Below, one piece after another: positions 46,705 to 57,967 of a DNA stretch of 64,000 bases. The DNA comes from Dactylorhiza incarnata (taxonomy: Eukaryota; Streptophyta; Magnoliopsida; Asparagales; Orchidaceae). Both the position numbers and the translations under genes were made by a program. The notes beneath the pieces were generated by a model. That model worked only from the letters and a program-made list of their open reading frames with translations. It was not told the origin of the DNA and searched no databases. The stretch lies in assembly GCA_033032865.1 (NCBI GenBank), contig JAWHQI010000024.1, positions 3,998,501-4,062,500 of the forward strand, given 5' to 3'. Numbering within the stretch: the stretch's first letter is position 1; each line of letters starts with the position of its first letter.

Positions 46705-46990
46705 GTCCTACTCTGTTGCGTGGTGACAATGAGAGTTCCCTCAAACTGGTTAATAATCCAGTCTGTCACGCACATACCAAGCACATCGAGATCGAGCATC
46801 ATTTCATTCGGGAAAAGATGCTGGAGGGATCTCTAATGGTTGAGCATGTGCGGAGTGAGGATAATGTCGCTGACATCTTCACGAAGCCGCTGGCGAAGGG
46901 ACCATTTACTCTGTTACGAGGTTTTCGTGGGCTGACATCCACTTCCCACTTCAAGGGGAGTGTTGAATTTTTGAAGTGTAAGTGGAGGTC
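46705..46990 (+). pseudogene. pol: Element C RNase H C-terminus after the D insertion
   Basis: Continues C's pol frame past D and its GTCCT duplication: RGDNESSLKLVNNPVCH, RTKHIEIEHHFIRE-like residues, and [16 protein letters not shown], the usual Copia RNase H ending. The frame then runs into the 3' LTR without a stop until about 47052, so the natural end may lie just inside the LTR. Confidence 0.85.
46949..46960 (+). other. Polypurine tract of C
   Basis: CTTCAAGGGGAG directly precedes the 3' LTR. Confidence 0.8.
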
Positions 46991-48139
46991 GGGCGGTCTG
47001 AGCATCATACCGGGCGGTCTGGTGAAACCGCGGAGGGCGAGCGGTCAGATATGAAGACCGTGCGGGTTGTCTTCCCGCTTTGAACTAGCGGTTTGCCAGT
47101 GGCAGGTGGCCTTTGTTCTCAAACCACTTGGGGTCAGCTATCTGTTTGTACCCGGGCGGTTAGCATTCACAGTTACATCCAAGTGTTAGTTCTCTGACCG
47201 CTTCTTTGCTCGCGGGTTGGCAGTTTCTGCTGGGGGTTGCTTCAGTTTGCGAGTAGTCCGCGTGACTTGTTATCAAGTCGGCGAACTGTTCTGCAGGGTT
47301 AACTCAGCAAGCCGCGCAAGTTGTTTGCTACCCGTTGTTGTTGGTAGGCGGTTATCCTATTGTGTAGGCGATTACCACACTCCTCACCTCTACTATAAAT
47401 AGGACCTCTACCATAGCTAAGAACAAGACGTGAATAGTAAGTGAGAGCTCGCGAGTTTGTGGTGCGGATAGACTTTTCTGTTCGCGGGGTTTGAGGCTTA
47501 CCTTTGTTGTGTTTGTAGGTTGTGCGGCTTGCTTGTGGTTCTGATTTGATAAGAGGATACCGCAGCGGATAAGTCTGTAGCAGTCTGTGGCGGGTAGCAG
47601 CAGGAGGTCGAGGCTAGCGACAAGGTAGGTTCTCTTCAGCTCGTTTCAGCTTTCAATAAAGTTCAGACCGCGACGGTTAGGTGGTTTGCCTTTGCCGGTC
47701 TTTTACTTCTGTTCAGTTCTTCAACAACTTTTTCGCGGTTAGGAGCGGCCAAGTGACTATGGTTAAGCGGCCTTGCTTGGGCGAACAGAGTGAGCATTGG
47801 AATAATGGGTAGTCCGCGTGTTGAATTGCCGCTTGGTGATTTCGCGGTTAGTCGCGCGGTCAGCTTGGCGACTTGGCGGTTTGCGCGGACAACCTTTGTT
47901 AGTCGGGCGGTTTGGCCAGTTCATGTTGTAACCGCCAGCTTCTTGTAGTTGGTTTTCTTCTCTCCTCATCATTGTGTACTGAAAGAATCATGTCTCACAA
48001 TGTATGTCTCGAAATGTACAAAAGATAGTCGATACAAGATTTCTCTTGTTCCTTCATTGTTTCTGGTTTGTGGTGCTTGGTATGGTTGGAGTGTTCCTGC
48101 GACCTGGTTCCCATTTTCCGCTTATTAAAAATTTTAACA
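46961..48139 (+). repeat. 3' LTR of element C
   Basis: 1179 bp, TGTTGAATTTTTGAAG to TTTTAACA. TATA 47394-47401. This is the only uninterrupted copy of the C LTR and shows that the 5' LTR has an extra ~250 bp duplication around A. Confidence 0.92.
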
Positions 48140-50424
48140 AATGAAGCATTTGAAAAGTTCTATATTTTTAAAACCAGGGTAGAAAACCAACTTGACATGA
48201 AAATCAAAAGATTTAGAAGTGATAGAAGAGGAAAATATATGTCTAGTGAGTTCAAATATTTCCTTGCCCATCACGGAATCATAGCAAAAATCATTGCTCC
48301 TTACTCACCCCAATCTAATGGCATAGATGAGCACAAAAATAGAACGTTAACAGAAATGTTAAACTCTATGCTCTTGACTGCATGCATGCCTTCTGCTTAT
48401 TGGGGAGAAGCAGTCTTAACTGCAAACCACATTCTCAACAAAATTCCTCATGCTAAGTTAGAGGTGACACCCTATGAGCTTTGGTTTATGGGAGCTCCAA
48501 ATATTACTAGACTTAAGACCTGGGGTTGTATAGCCTATGTTGGGGTTCCTGACCCTAGAAGGTCTAAGATTGGACTTAGGACCAATATTTGTGTCTACCT
48601 AGGTTGTGCTGAAGATAGTGTTGCAGATAGATTCTTAGATATTTCTAATAATATCGTCATAGAATCGATGGATGCCGTGTTCTTTGAAGATAAAGTCCTA
48701 AAAGATAAGAACCTGTCACTCCCAGGTTTGCAATTAACTATTACTGAAGAAGATCCTGAATCAGTACCGAGCACTTCCTATTCCTGTAGACAATTTTGGC
48801 CTAGAGTCTAGGAGAACTTCCGTAAGAGAGAGAACCCCCAGAACCTTTGATAGTGATTTTGTCACTTTCCACATTGAGGCTGATCCATCCACCTATAAGG
48901 AAGCGATGAGATCAAGGGACTCACTTCTCTGGAAAGAAACAATTGATGAAGAGATGAATTCTCTACTTCAGAACAACACATTGACGTTAGTTGATAAGCC
49001 AAAAGGGGCTAAACCTGAAGAGTGTAAGTGGGTTCTAAAAAAGAAATTAAATCTCGATGGCAACGTAGCTAAGTATAAAGCACGCCTGGTAGCTAAAGGC
49101 TTCACACAAGTAAGTGGAGCAGATTACTTTGATGTCTATTCACCCGTGTGTCACCTAGTAACTATTCAGATTCTTCTTGTCATTGCGTCTATTGAGAACT
49201 TTGTTGTTCATCAAATGGATGTCAAGACTGCGTTCCTGAATGGAGATCTAACCGAAGAGATCTACATGAATCAACCTGAAGGTTTTATTGTAGAAAGTGA
49301 AGAAACTAAGGTCTGTAAGCTATTAAAATCACTATACGTACTAAAACAAGCACCTAAATTATGGCATGAGAAATTTTACTATAGTGAAAAAACACGGGAT
49401 TCATGTCGAGTCTCTTGGATAAATGTCTTTACGCACGTCATAGATCAAATAAAGTCGTTATAATATGCTTGTATGTCTATGATGTGCTCATTCTAGGCAC
49501 TGATCCATCTGAAGTGGATGACGTCAAGTCAGGACTAATGAATGAATTTAACATCAATGATCTAGGTGTAGCTGAAACTATACTAGGCATGCAGATGAGC
49601 TTTGGGAGAAATGACATCTCCCTAAGTCAAAGCCACTACATAAAATTCATGTTGAATACGTGGGGATACAGTGAAAGTAAAGCATTAGAGACACCATACG
49701 ACTACAACAATCGGTTAAAGCCCAATGAAGGAGATACAATTTGATAATTAGATTATTCTAAACTGATTGGTGGTCTCATGTATGTTATGGTATGCACTAG
49801 ACCTGACATAGCCTTTACGGTAGACATATTATGCAGATTCACTAGCGATTCTATCCAAGACCATTGGAATTCTCTCGATATGCTGATGAGATACTTAAAG
49901 CACACACAAAAGTATGTCTTATGTTACTCTGGTCATCCTTCAGTCCTTGAAGGATATTCTGATGCATCATGGTGCTCAGAAATAAATGACAGCAAGTCCA
50001 CTAATGGTTTCGTTTTCACACTAGGAGGAGCAGCTGTAGCCTGGAAGTCCAAGAGGCAATCTTGTATTGCTCTCTCTTCTATGGAATTTGAACTCTACGC
50101 TCTAGCTTCCGCAGGAGAAGAAGCAGAGTGGATATGATATTTGGTGATGGGCATTCCACTTCGAGCCTGAAATTGAGTTATATTGCAGTTTACTGTGACA
50201 ATCAGACTACTAAAACGATTGCTATGAACACTTTGTTCAATGACAAAAGAAGGCAACTAAGGATGCAACAAGCCAGGTTGACCTTACTCACATGTCAAAG
50301 GATTATGACCCTGATTGATGTGAGATCAAAAGATAATGTTGCAGACGCTTTGACAAAAGTCCTTAATAAAGTTCTCACAATAAAAATATCGGGAGAGATG
50401 AGAATAAAGTTCATAGAAATATGA
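48140..50424 (+). pseudogene. pol: Element E integrase, RT and RNase H
   Basis: Resumes the integrase broken at 3368: RSDRRGKYMSSEF, YSPQSNGIDEHKNRTL (the usual GV.ER is altered to GIDEH), PYELWFMGAPNI. A frameshift near 48800 leads to RT (48906-49463): CKWVLKKKLNLDG, QMDVKTAFLNGDL. A second shift near 49385 leads to LYVYDVLILG, where the catalytic YVDD reads YVYD. Double stops follow at 49742. RNase H has EGYSDASWC, SSMEFELYAL, a TGA at 50135 and another shift before AVYCDNQTTKTIA and KDNVADALTK. Catalytic-site loss plus at least three frameshifts mark an old relic. Confidence 0.85.
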
Positions 50425-51231
50425 AACTTTCCACCTATGTTTCTGTTTTGATAGTAAGAACATATAGTCGCAACATTCAAGCATCTAATAACAGACTGAA
50501 AACCCCAAATAATGTCCTAATGAAAATCAAAGATGGTTAGATGTCAGCTATTCCACATTTGATAACTAAGCATCTTTCTCATTGCAAGTTGATTCGAGAA
50601 TTATTCAATTGGGAATAAAAAGTCGTTGCAAAAGGTTAATCTAACATTAATGATCATAACACATTATTCCACACTTGATAATGTTGCAAATGATGTTGTG
50701 CCAAATCATTCCACTTTGATGATGAGACAAATAGTGATCATTAATGAGTAAGATAACAATGTTTTGATTTACTAAAATCAACACTTGACTGGTCCTGGTT
50801 AGACTAGATAGAGATGCTGACAGTGTTACTTCACTACTGCTACAAGTACTAAGCTCATTCAGGTAGAGCTAGTTTACTGTAAATGTCACTGCATATGTTT
50901 TATGAATTCAAAAAGTCTAAACTCATGAAATTCCTTGCAGGCACTGGTGGAGATGGAGGAGAGAAAGTAGTATTTGACATGGATGATGATGATCTGCTAT
51001 TTGAGTATAATTGTTATATGTTTTTGATTCATTACTACTATGTTCTTTTAGACTTTGTATCTTTGGACTGCACTTTGTATTTGGATGTTTGTTTTCTGTT
51101 TGAGCAAAACTCCCATTATGTTTTAAGTGTGTTTTCTTCTGAGGAAAATATATAAAGTTTGAAACATGGTAGGTTCTACTTTCATGCACTCTGAAATGCG
51201 TACGTTATTTATCACAAATATATGAGGAGAT
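50425..51231 (+). other. Element E 3' untranslated region
   Basis: AT-rich, no supported gene. It contains repeated TTCCACATTTGATAA-like phrases (50548, 50666, 50710). A polypurine-like ATATGAGGAGAT precedes 51232. Confidence 0.55.
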
Positions 51232-51530
51232 TGTTAAGGTATATTTAGATAATAACATTAACATATCGGAGGCTTAACGGGTTTCGTACGGATACCGGGA
51301 TATCCGTTACCCGTCCTAAATCTAGGGTTTGCCTATAAAACCCAAGCTAGGGGCAACGGGGAGGTAGTTCCACTTTGACCACCACCCGGGATGCTTCGAG
51401 CAACTCTTACAAGTACCTCCTCATCGGGATTGCGATCATGCATAGGACTTAGCGAGTTCAGTGATTATTTTAATGACTTGGAGTCATCAAATGTAAATAC
51501 ATTGAATTAATTAGTTATCATGATTATGAT
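51232..51530 (+). repeat. Putative 3' LTR of element E (right end uncertain)
   Basis: Begins TGTTAAGGTATATT right after the polypurine-like tract. CTATAAAA lies at 51333-51340, about 100 bp in. U3 has a dyad: ACGGATA/TATCCGT nested in CGGGT/ACCCG (51278-51313). The other LTR is outside the window, so the end near 51530 is a guess. Confidence 0.45.
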
Positions 51531-53690
51531 TACATTTTGATCTATATAGGTATCCATTGACTGAGAGTTAAATTGTAAATTTATAAATATTTAAGATGAT
51601 TGTAACACGTGATGTGATCGAATTATATGTGACACAAATTAACTATGTATGAGAGTTAATATTTAAAATAATATTAATGTATTTATGCATGCTATGAATA
51701 AAAAAGCTAAATTTTAGTCAATTATCTCATAGTAATTTTTTGCTACAACCCAAAATCATGGATAATACTCACATATATGCCATGAATTAGGAAGTGTGGC
51801 TTAATTATTAGTCACGAATTAGGTAACAGTTGCTACTATTGCCTTATTAGCCATGAAGCAAATAAATTGTGGCTAATATTTTCTTTTTGCCACGAATTAG
51901 ACATCTATGACTAATACCTGTTAATTAACCACGAATTATGAGTCGTGACCAATAATTTATTATTAGTCGCAATTTTTAACCCGTGACAAAAAAAATGTGA
52001 ATAAAAGTTACTCTTCAATCTTTTGCCAAATTGGGAATAGTGCAGAAATATTATTATTCTCTTTTTTTCCCACACTCTCTCCCTCATTCTCGGAGGAAAA
52101 TTTGTCGGAGCACGATTACAATCGGGATATCAGACCGTGAGATTATTTCGGGAAAAAGTCTGATACATTAAAATTGCGCACACTTTTGCGTGTGGGGCCG
52201 GGATGACTTATGTTGCCAGATATTAGGGTCTGCGGATTGTCCGAATTTCAGAAAGAAAAAATTTGCCCATTCTCGATTATTGTAGTCGGGTGGTAAAAAT
52301 AAAATTTGCTTAAGAAATTCCGTCTTTACTCGATTCACAATGCGCTCTTTTTCCGTAAAGGAAATGGCTTGGCCATCTCGCCAAGCCGGCGGGCTCACAT
52401 TATTTGAGGCCCGGGCATATCTGGCTGGCACCAAAAACTTGCTTTCAGTTGCAATCACAAACCAAACGATATTCCAAAAACATGACACGTGTGGACTTAC
52501 TTAACATGGGTGCACGTGAGAACATTAATTTTCCACGAGGGTCGGTACCTAAAGAAGGTTGTGGTATTAATTATTTATGCCACCTCAAAAAATACTAAGT
52601 CGCCTATTTTTGACTATGGTGGCGTCGCAGCCGTATTATCATGTGTGGTTCGAAGGCGAACTTAACTGAGCTGGCAGGCCCTCGACATTCCACAATTTAA
52701 GGAGGCGGAGTGTAGTTTGAGAACGCATTCGGAGAACGAGAACGCAAACTATCCCCCGGCCACATGGTCAACCTGAGACCAGCATGTGTCAATCTTCCTG
52801 AAATGTGTTTTAACACTCCTGATTTCTCTCAGGTCAGGACAGGGCCAATGTCATGCAGCCGCATGGCTAGCCAAGATGACGGGTATTAGCGGAGTTTTGA
52901 ACGGAGCAGCGCGCAATAATTCCTCTAAACATATAGGTCGATCTCCCACCTAGTTTTAGGTGTGTTTCTCCTACCTAATTTTAGGTGGGAGAAACAATAC
53001 GGTCGTACGATCTGAGATCCTACGGCGAAATTATTTTCGCAGAATACTGCAGTATTCTAAAAATACTGTCAGTATTTTTAGTATTTCGATCAATTATCTT
53101 GTTTTTGCAGGAACCAACGATTTGATGAGCATGAGCACCGTGATCTTAGGTGAGAAAACACACATACAAAATATCTCGTTCTGCAAAAATTTGGTTACGG
53201 CGCAAGAGGCAACTACCTCCGGCGTGTCATTAGCTCCTTATGTTGCGTTTTATAATATCATCAGATTCAACCGTACGCATCGCATCGCATCATCGTGGTG
53301 GAATCAACGTGGTTGTGTTGAGCTAGTTGCAACGGCAAAGAATATATTGCTATGGAGGCGAAACTTTTGTTGCAAATAATTGATTTTTTAAATATATATA
53401 TATATATAATTAAGGTGAGGAGACTTTTTGGTTTATCATCATCTATACACCATTAATTGTAATATATAAAACCTTTTTGGTGTTGATGTGCACCCATAGA
53501 TTCATAGGCACTCCCGCCGGGGTGCGTTTAGAGGAGGCTCCACTAAGGAGAAGTGGAGTTAATGGGGTCAAAGTTCAACCCATGATCATGGGAGTGGAGG
53601 AATCCGAAAGCGCAGCTCGCACTCCATCAACGCCAGACGCGGTCAAAGCTGCACCCCATTACTAGTGCGGTGCGGATAGGCCAAACCGCA
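51531..53690. other. Flanking non-coding DNA with CACTA-like subterminal repeats
   Basis: No convincing gene. At 51735-51995 short units such as CCACGAATTA and CTAATA recur in both orientations, resembling subterminal repeats of CACTA transposons. A 106-codon minus-strand ORF (52168-52488) has no recognisable motif. A TA run lies at 53392-53410. GTGCGGT/ACCGCAC arms lie at about 53666-53689. Confidence 0.45.
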
Positions 53691-53697
53691 CCTGTAA

Positions 53698-53740
53698 CCC
53701 CCCCCCCCCCCCCCCCCCCCCCACACACACACACAAAAAA
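53698..53740. repeat. Poly-C (25) followed by CA run
   Basis: Positions 53698-53722 are all C, followed by a CA repeat and poly-A. It starts right after TGTAA, a common LTR beginning, so an LTR fragment may start at 53693. I cannot find its other end. Confidence 0.7.
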
Positions 53741-54857
53741 CTTAACCCAGTTCAGGGAGAGGGGGTCTTACTGCCCAAGACGGCCACTTAGCGCTTCCCG
53801 GGTGGCAGCGACCCACCCTCTCAAGCACTGAGTGGTCTCCTTGTCAGGCACAAAAATCATCACATCACATCAGAGTTACATAGCGGAAGCAGAAGTAAGG
53901 GAAATAGACAAGACAACAGCTATATATATATCTAACCAAAGGGTCGTAGCATACTGTTTGCATAAACTGCCTCGTGGGCTACAAATAACTACAACAAAAC
54001 GCTCTTTATTTAGTCTGCGGGCGTGATCGACCCGCCACTTTCACAACAACCAATTTATTAACAGCTTAAGAAGAGAACAAGTACTTCAGGTCCGCCGCGG
54101 CTTTCTTGACTCAACCGGTTACTCAACTTTTGGCTGGGTGACGCAGTGGGTGTGGGGCACCTTATTTGGGGCTAACCCTGGATGAGGTACTCAACTCATT
54201 GTTATCCCCAACTAAGGCCTCACAGAAACACGAAAAGAACCGCTTGCTAGCGCAAGACCTGGGTTAGCATTGTAAGTCTATTATGATGCAACATAAACTG
54301 CAACGTTGAATAATAGGGCATTTAGGGTCCGTTTGGCGCGACTTATTAGCCCCGGTGCGGCAGAAATGAAACGGCGTTTCTGCCGACCGCATTGTTTGGC
54401 GCGGCTGCTGGATGAAACGGAGGTTATTAATAACCTCCGTTTCTTTGTATAGGCCAGACGCGAGAAATTCCGCCAGTCCAGCCGCGCCTCATCCGCTCCG
54501 TTCCGCTCCCTAGGGTTTCTTCTCCCCCGCATCTCCAAAATCCCGTGTCGTAGACGGTGATTTCGCCGGTTTTCCTCGCCGTCGTGGCCAGGCCGCCTAC
54601 CGTCGCCAACATAGGGTGGATTCTCGTCGTCGGTTTTCCATAGGAGCCACTCACGCCGCCGGATTGCTTCTCCCTTGTCTCCCACAGATCTCATCGCCGG
54701 TATTTGTAGAGGCCGCCGCCTCTCCAGTTTGCTGTCAACGCCGTCGCCTCCTCTCGAGTTCCCTGCCCCCCTTGTTAGGTATATCTCCTATTTTTCTCAA
54801 TTTAGATGGATTTTTAGATTTTTGTAGAACTTATTATATGTCATTTTTTGGGGATTT
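53741..54857. other. Non-coding stretch, CpG-rich in its second half
   Basis: Positions 53741-54300 may be an LTR relic (inference only). Positions 54325-54780 are GC-rich with many CpG, start GGGTCCGTTTGGCGCG (typical of hAT-type non-autonomous ends) and contain a perfect 30-bp palindrome. Positions 54480-54780 resemble a plant 5' UTR (CTAGGGTTTCTTCTCCCCC), but no ATG-initiated frame is persuasive. Confidence 0.4.
54414..54443. repeat. Perfect 30-bp palindrome
   Basis: Arms GAAACGGAGGTTATT and AATAACCTCCGTTTC meet with no spacer. It could extrude as a cruciform or act as a dyad binding site. No family is assigned. Confidence 0.85.
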
Positions 54858-55377
54858 TTATATGTGTGTGGTGTGATGATGATGGTGTTGTGTATGTGTG
54901 TGTGATGTGTGTGTGCTGTGTATGTGTGTGTGTGAGTTTGTGTTGTGTGTGTGATGATGTTTGTGGTGTGTGTGTGAGTTTGTGTGTATATATGTGAGTT
55001 TGTGTTGTGTGTGTGCGCTGTGTATGTGTGTGTGTGAGTTTGTGTTGTGTGTGTGATGATGTTTGTGGTGTGTGTGTGAGTTTGTGTTGTGTGTGTGTGC
55101 TGTGATGTGTGTGTGCTGTGTATGTGTGTGTGTGAGTTTGTGTTGTGTGTGTGATGATGTTTGTGGTGTGTGTGTTTGTGTGTGTTTATATGTTTGTATG
55201 TGTGGCTGTGTATATGTATGTGTGTGGTGTATTTGTTGTGGCTGTGTATGTGGTGTGTATATGTGTGTGTGTTGTATTTGTTGTGGCTGTGTATATGTAT
55301 GTTTGTGTGTGTGTATGTGTGTTATGTATGTGTGTGTGTATGTATGTGTGTGTGTGTGTGTTTGTATGTGTGTGTGT
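54858..55377. repeat. TG-rich micro/minisatellite
   Basis: About 520 bp of TG dinucleotides with interspersed variants. A longer unit containing GTGAGTTTGTGTTGTG and GATGATGTTTGTGG recurs at least three times (near 54932, 55036 and 55132). ORFs here are translation of the repeat. It abuts the LTR of G exactly. Confidence 0.9.
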
Positions 55378-56643
55378 TGTTGGATCCTGTGGCGCCCTTA
55401 GAGGGGGGGGGGGGGGGGGGGGGGGTGAATAAGGGTGTGTTTAAATTTGTAATTTTTACTTAATAATTTTAAGATAATTTTATTTTAATAAAAAGTTTCT
55501 TAAAAATTAATTTTAAAAACAAAGCAATTTTTGTATAACACCAAGCACAAATTTCTAAGATTAAAATTTAAGCAAACCAATTTGCGATTAGTGAGAAGAT
55601 CATCATTTTATTTATCATGAAATTTGCATACAAATAAAAATGATCTTAACAATGCTTAAGATCAAGGCACAATGATAATATGTAAATACAATATTTTTGA
55701 TTTACCAATCCTTCTCACAAGGATCGGAAGGCTATCGCTTGTCTTTCCCAAGACAAAGCCCAAGCCTATCCTCTAGATCTTCCCAAGATCTAGACGTAGC
55801 ACACAAGGCCACGATTTCCCACCAAGCCACGCAAGGACTTGGACGCTCCGCACAAGGAAGCGCTTTTCCCCTAAGTCGCGCAAGGACTTAGACGTCGCAC
55901 GCAAGACGACGATTTCTTCCCCAATACAAAATGAAATATGAGTAAATGAAATACAATATGAAAAAGTCAACTCCCTAGAAATTCAGATCTCTGAATGGAT
56001 TGTTGAAGCCTTGAGATGATCGTTGATGGAGTAGCGCGCCCGATCTCGTCTTCAATCTTCAATCCTTCTTTGCACAATTAGGAGTTGAGGAGGTTCTGGA
56101 GCTCTCTGGTTTGTATGCACTCAGGTAGGGACTGGAAATCTCCAAAGCTTGGAATGCACGAACCAAAGGCACCATTTTATAGACTTTCACTGTCGCCTGG
56201 GCGACAGTCACTGTCGGAAATTTCCGACAGCGCCAAACTGCCTCGGTCGTGCCGTCGAGCCGTCGTGTGGGCAGTTGCTGGAATCGTGGAGCTGTCGCTG
56301 GGGCGACATCGATGTCGGAATTCCGATAGCGCAAAACCGTCGGTCGTGGGTGAAGTCGTGGGCAGTTGATGTAACCGCTGAGCTGTCGCCTGGGCGACAT
56401 CGCTGTCGGATTTCCGACAGCTCAATACTGCCGATTGCTGTTCTAACCGCTGAGCTGTCGCCTAGGCGACAGTGAGTGTCGGAATTTTCCGACAGTGAAA
56501 ATTTCCCACAATCAATTTTTGCTCCAAGAGAATTGTGAACATTGCATACCTGTTATCTGCACACCATTAACAAAAATAGGATCAAATACAAACGGGACTT
56601 TGTTATTATCAAACCGGAGGAGTGCGAAACGCATGCTCCAACA
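55378..56643 (-). repeat. 3' LTR of element G
   Basis: 1266 bp, TGTTGGATCC to GCTCCAACA. Near the left edge GGCGCCCTTAGAG plus 23 G (55403-55425) and TGAATAAGGG matches the 3' end of A's LTR in reverse. TATA on the minus strand at 56175-56182. Four dyad pairs lie in U3 (56188-56497). Confidence 0.92.
56175..56497 (-). promoter_or_regulatory. G LTR promoter: TATA and four paired dyads
   Basis: On the minus strand CTATAAAA (56175-56182) is preceded by four paired inverted repeats at 56188-56230, 56291-56330, 56382-56421 and 56454-56497. Each pair joins CTGTCGGAAATTTCCGACAG (or a variant) to a second dyad with arms CTGTCGCC/GGCGACAG. The copy nearest the TATA box is duplicated inside the element at 57968-58010. 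Confidence 0.7.
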
Positions 56644-56937
56644 ATCTCCCCCTTTTGATAATAACAAATTCGTATAAAAAGTAAATCATGTCTATTTAGA
56701 TTGTTGATTTTAACCTTTGGTGTGTACACAAAATTAACATTATATATATTCCTTGAAAAATAAATAATCTATCTCGAGATGAAAGCTCCTTCTAATTGAA
56801 TGCTCCCCCTACATATATGCTCCCCCTAAAGATATGCTCCCCCTAAGTATATGATGTATTGTGTAGGTGGAATAGATGGTTGATTTTTCTTTTTATACTT
56901 GTGAATTCTCCCCCTTTTGGTATTAGCAAAAGTGAAT
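56644..56937 (-). other. G polypurine tract and its upstream copies
   Basis: The minus strand reads CAAAAGGGGGAGAT adjacent to the LTR (56644-56657). Upstream are three AGGGGGAGCATAT units (56801-56847) and another CAAAAGGGGGAGAA (about 56908-56921). A carries the same two types in the same order. Multiplied polypurine tracts are described for Sireviruses. Confidence 0.7.
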
Positions 56938-57391
56938 ATTAGAGTAGATAATAGTTCGAAAGGGAAGATATATAGGTTATAGAAAGATAGAGTAAGCGGA
57001 AGCAATTTTTGGGAAGGATAGAAGTCCTTTAAATAATAGGAATATGCCATAGTATGAACAAGCTCATGAAGGGACGGTATAGCCATATGAAGTAATGAAA
57101 GAAAATAACTTGAACATGAGTAAGATCATTAGAAAGTATCATAGAAAGACACAATAGTGTATAGATATATGGAATATTTTCGGTCCAATTCTCATGAGAG
57201 GAATGTTTATATAACATAATGATGTGTACATGTGATATTTAGATCAAACATATGAAGTCATTTAATTTACATGATCATTAAAATGTTGAACATAATAAAA
57301 GCTTATAAAGGCAACTTCGACTTTGAAGATATAGCACAAGCTGAATAGAAAAAACCATTTTCTTTTGCTCAAGTTACTTTTGCAATTCTTT

Positions 57392-57451
57392 CCAAGGTGC
57401 TTAACCTCACAATGCTCATTAAGACTTATCAGGAGGGTAAGTAGTGCTTGG
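57392..57451 (-). other. Conserved stem-loop, copy in G
   Basis: 60 bp on the minus strand. Outer arms CCAAG/CTTGG; inner arms CTTACCCTC/GAGGTTAAG (one mismatch); loop CTGATAAGTCTTAATGAGC identical to A copy 2. It lies about 750 bp inside the 3' LTR, comparable to its place in A once B is discounted. Confidence 0.55.
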
Positions 57452-57967
57452 TGGAGTATCCTTGTCTTTATTTTATAATTTTTTTGAGATCACAGATGTG
57501 ATATCGTAATTTTGATATATTGATAATATTTTTTTTTTTTTGAGGATCTCCGAATTAACTTGAATCGCAAAAGATGGTGTATATTTTGTTGTGCTAACAA
57601 ATCAAGGGTGAAAGTTGTTTTTAAGAAGTGCTATTTGATTATGTTAAAGCAAATATGATCCATGTATATATTAAATAAAATCAGTGTATTGATCAAAAGA
57701 GGTGAACGTGATGGCTCATTATGATAGATAAACAATTTCTCATACTTAGAGGCATGCGAAAACAATTTCCAATGGTCTAAACAACTTAGTAGAAATGTCA
57801 ATACGATGATAGCTTGAAAATGAAATCATATAAACATGTAAGTCATTTTATTTAAAATAAATATCACATGGTTTGTCATCAAGTCATGAGATGAAGCATT
57901 AATAATGACATATAACTATTGTAGATCATAAAAGAGGCCTAAAATTGGAGTTTTGTGAAAATTGTAG

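Larger units (their letters stand above)
3369..48139 (+). mobile_element. Element C: Copia retrotransposon interrupted by A and D
   Basis: The LTR begins TGTTGAATTT at 3369 and at 46961. Both LTRs end TTTTAACA (32936 and 48139). The primer-binding site follows directly at 32937, gag-pol runs 33027-36852 and resumes at 46705, and the polypurine tract CAAGGGGAG precedes the 3' LTR. The 5' LTR is split by element A, and the RNase H region is split by Gypsy element D with a clean GTCCT duplication. Without inserts C would be about 6.5 kb. It lies in the integrase gene of E with a 5-bp, one-mismatch target duplication. Confidence 0.88.
2017..51530 (+). mobile_element. Element E: old, interrupted Copia retrotransposon hosting H and C
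   Basis: The outermost element visible. Its + strand coding region appears at 2017-3368 (gag end, protease remnant, start of integrase) and resumes at 48140 (integrase, RT, RNase H). The 3' LTR begins about 51232. The 5' part lies left of H, outside the window. At the C junction the flanks are GATGA (3364-3368) and AATGA (48140-48144), a 5-bp target duplication with one substitution. The integrase frame runs straight on when C is discounted. Many frameshifts and stops make this the most decayed Copia here. The right end is uncertain because no second LTR is available. Confidence 0.75.

Noticed and set aside
52168..52488. 106-codon minus ORF as a gene
   Set aside because: No motif, no context, no supporting splice or promoter signal; left as unassigned flank.
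53693..54300. Solo LTR starting TGTAACCCCC
   Set aside because: Only the start resembles an LTR; no second end, TSD or homologue in the window.
54281..54694. 137-codon Arg-rich minus ORF
   Set aside because: It reads through the 30-bp palindrome and a CpG-rich stretch; composition explains the open frame and no domain is visible.
55063..55463. Cys/Val-rich ORFs of 95-112 codons in three frames
   Set aside because: They are translations of the TG satellite; open in every frame because the repeat lacks stops.
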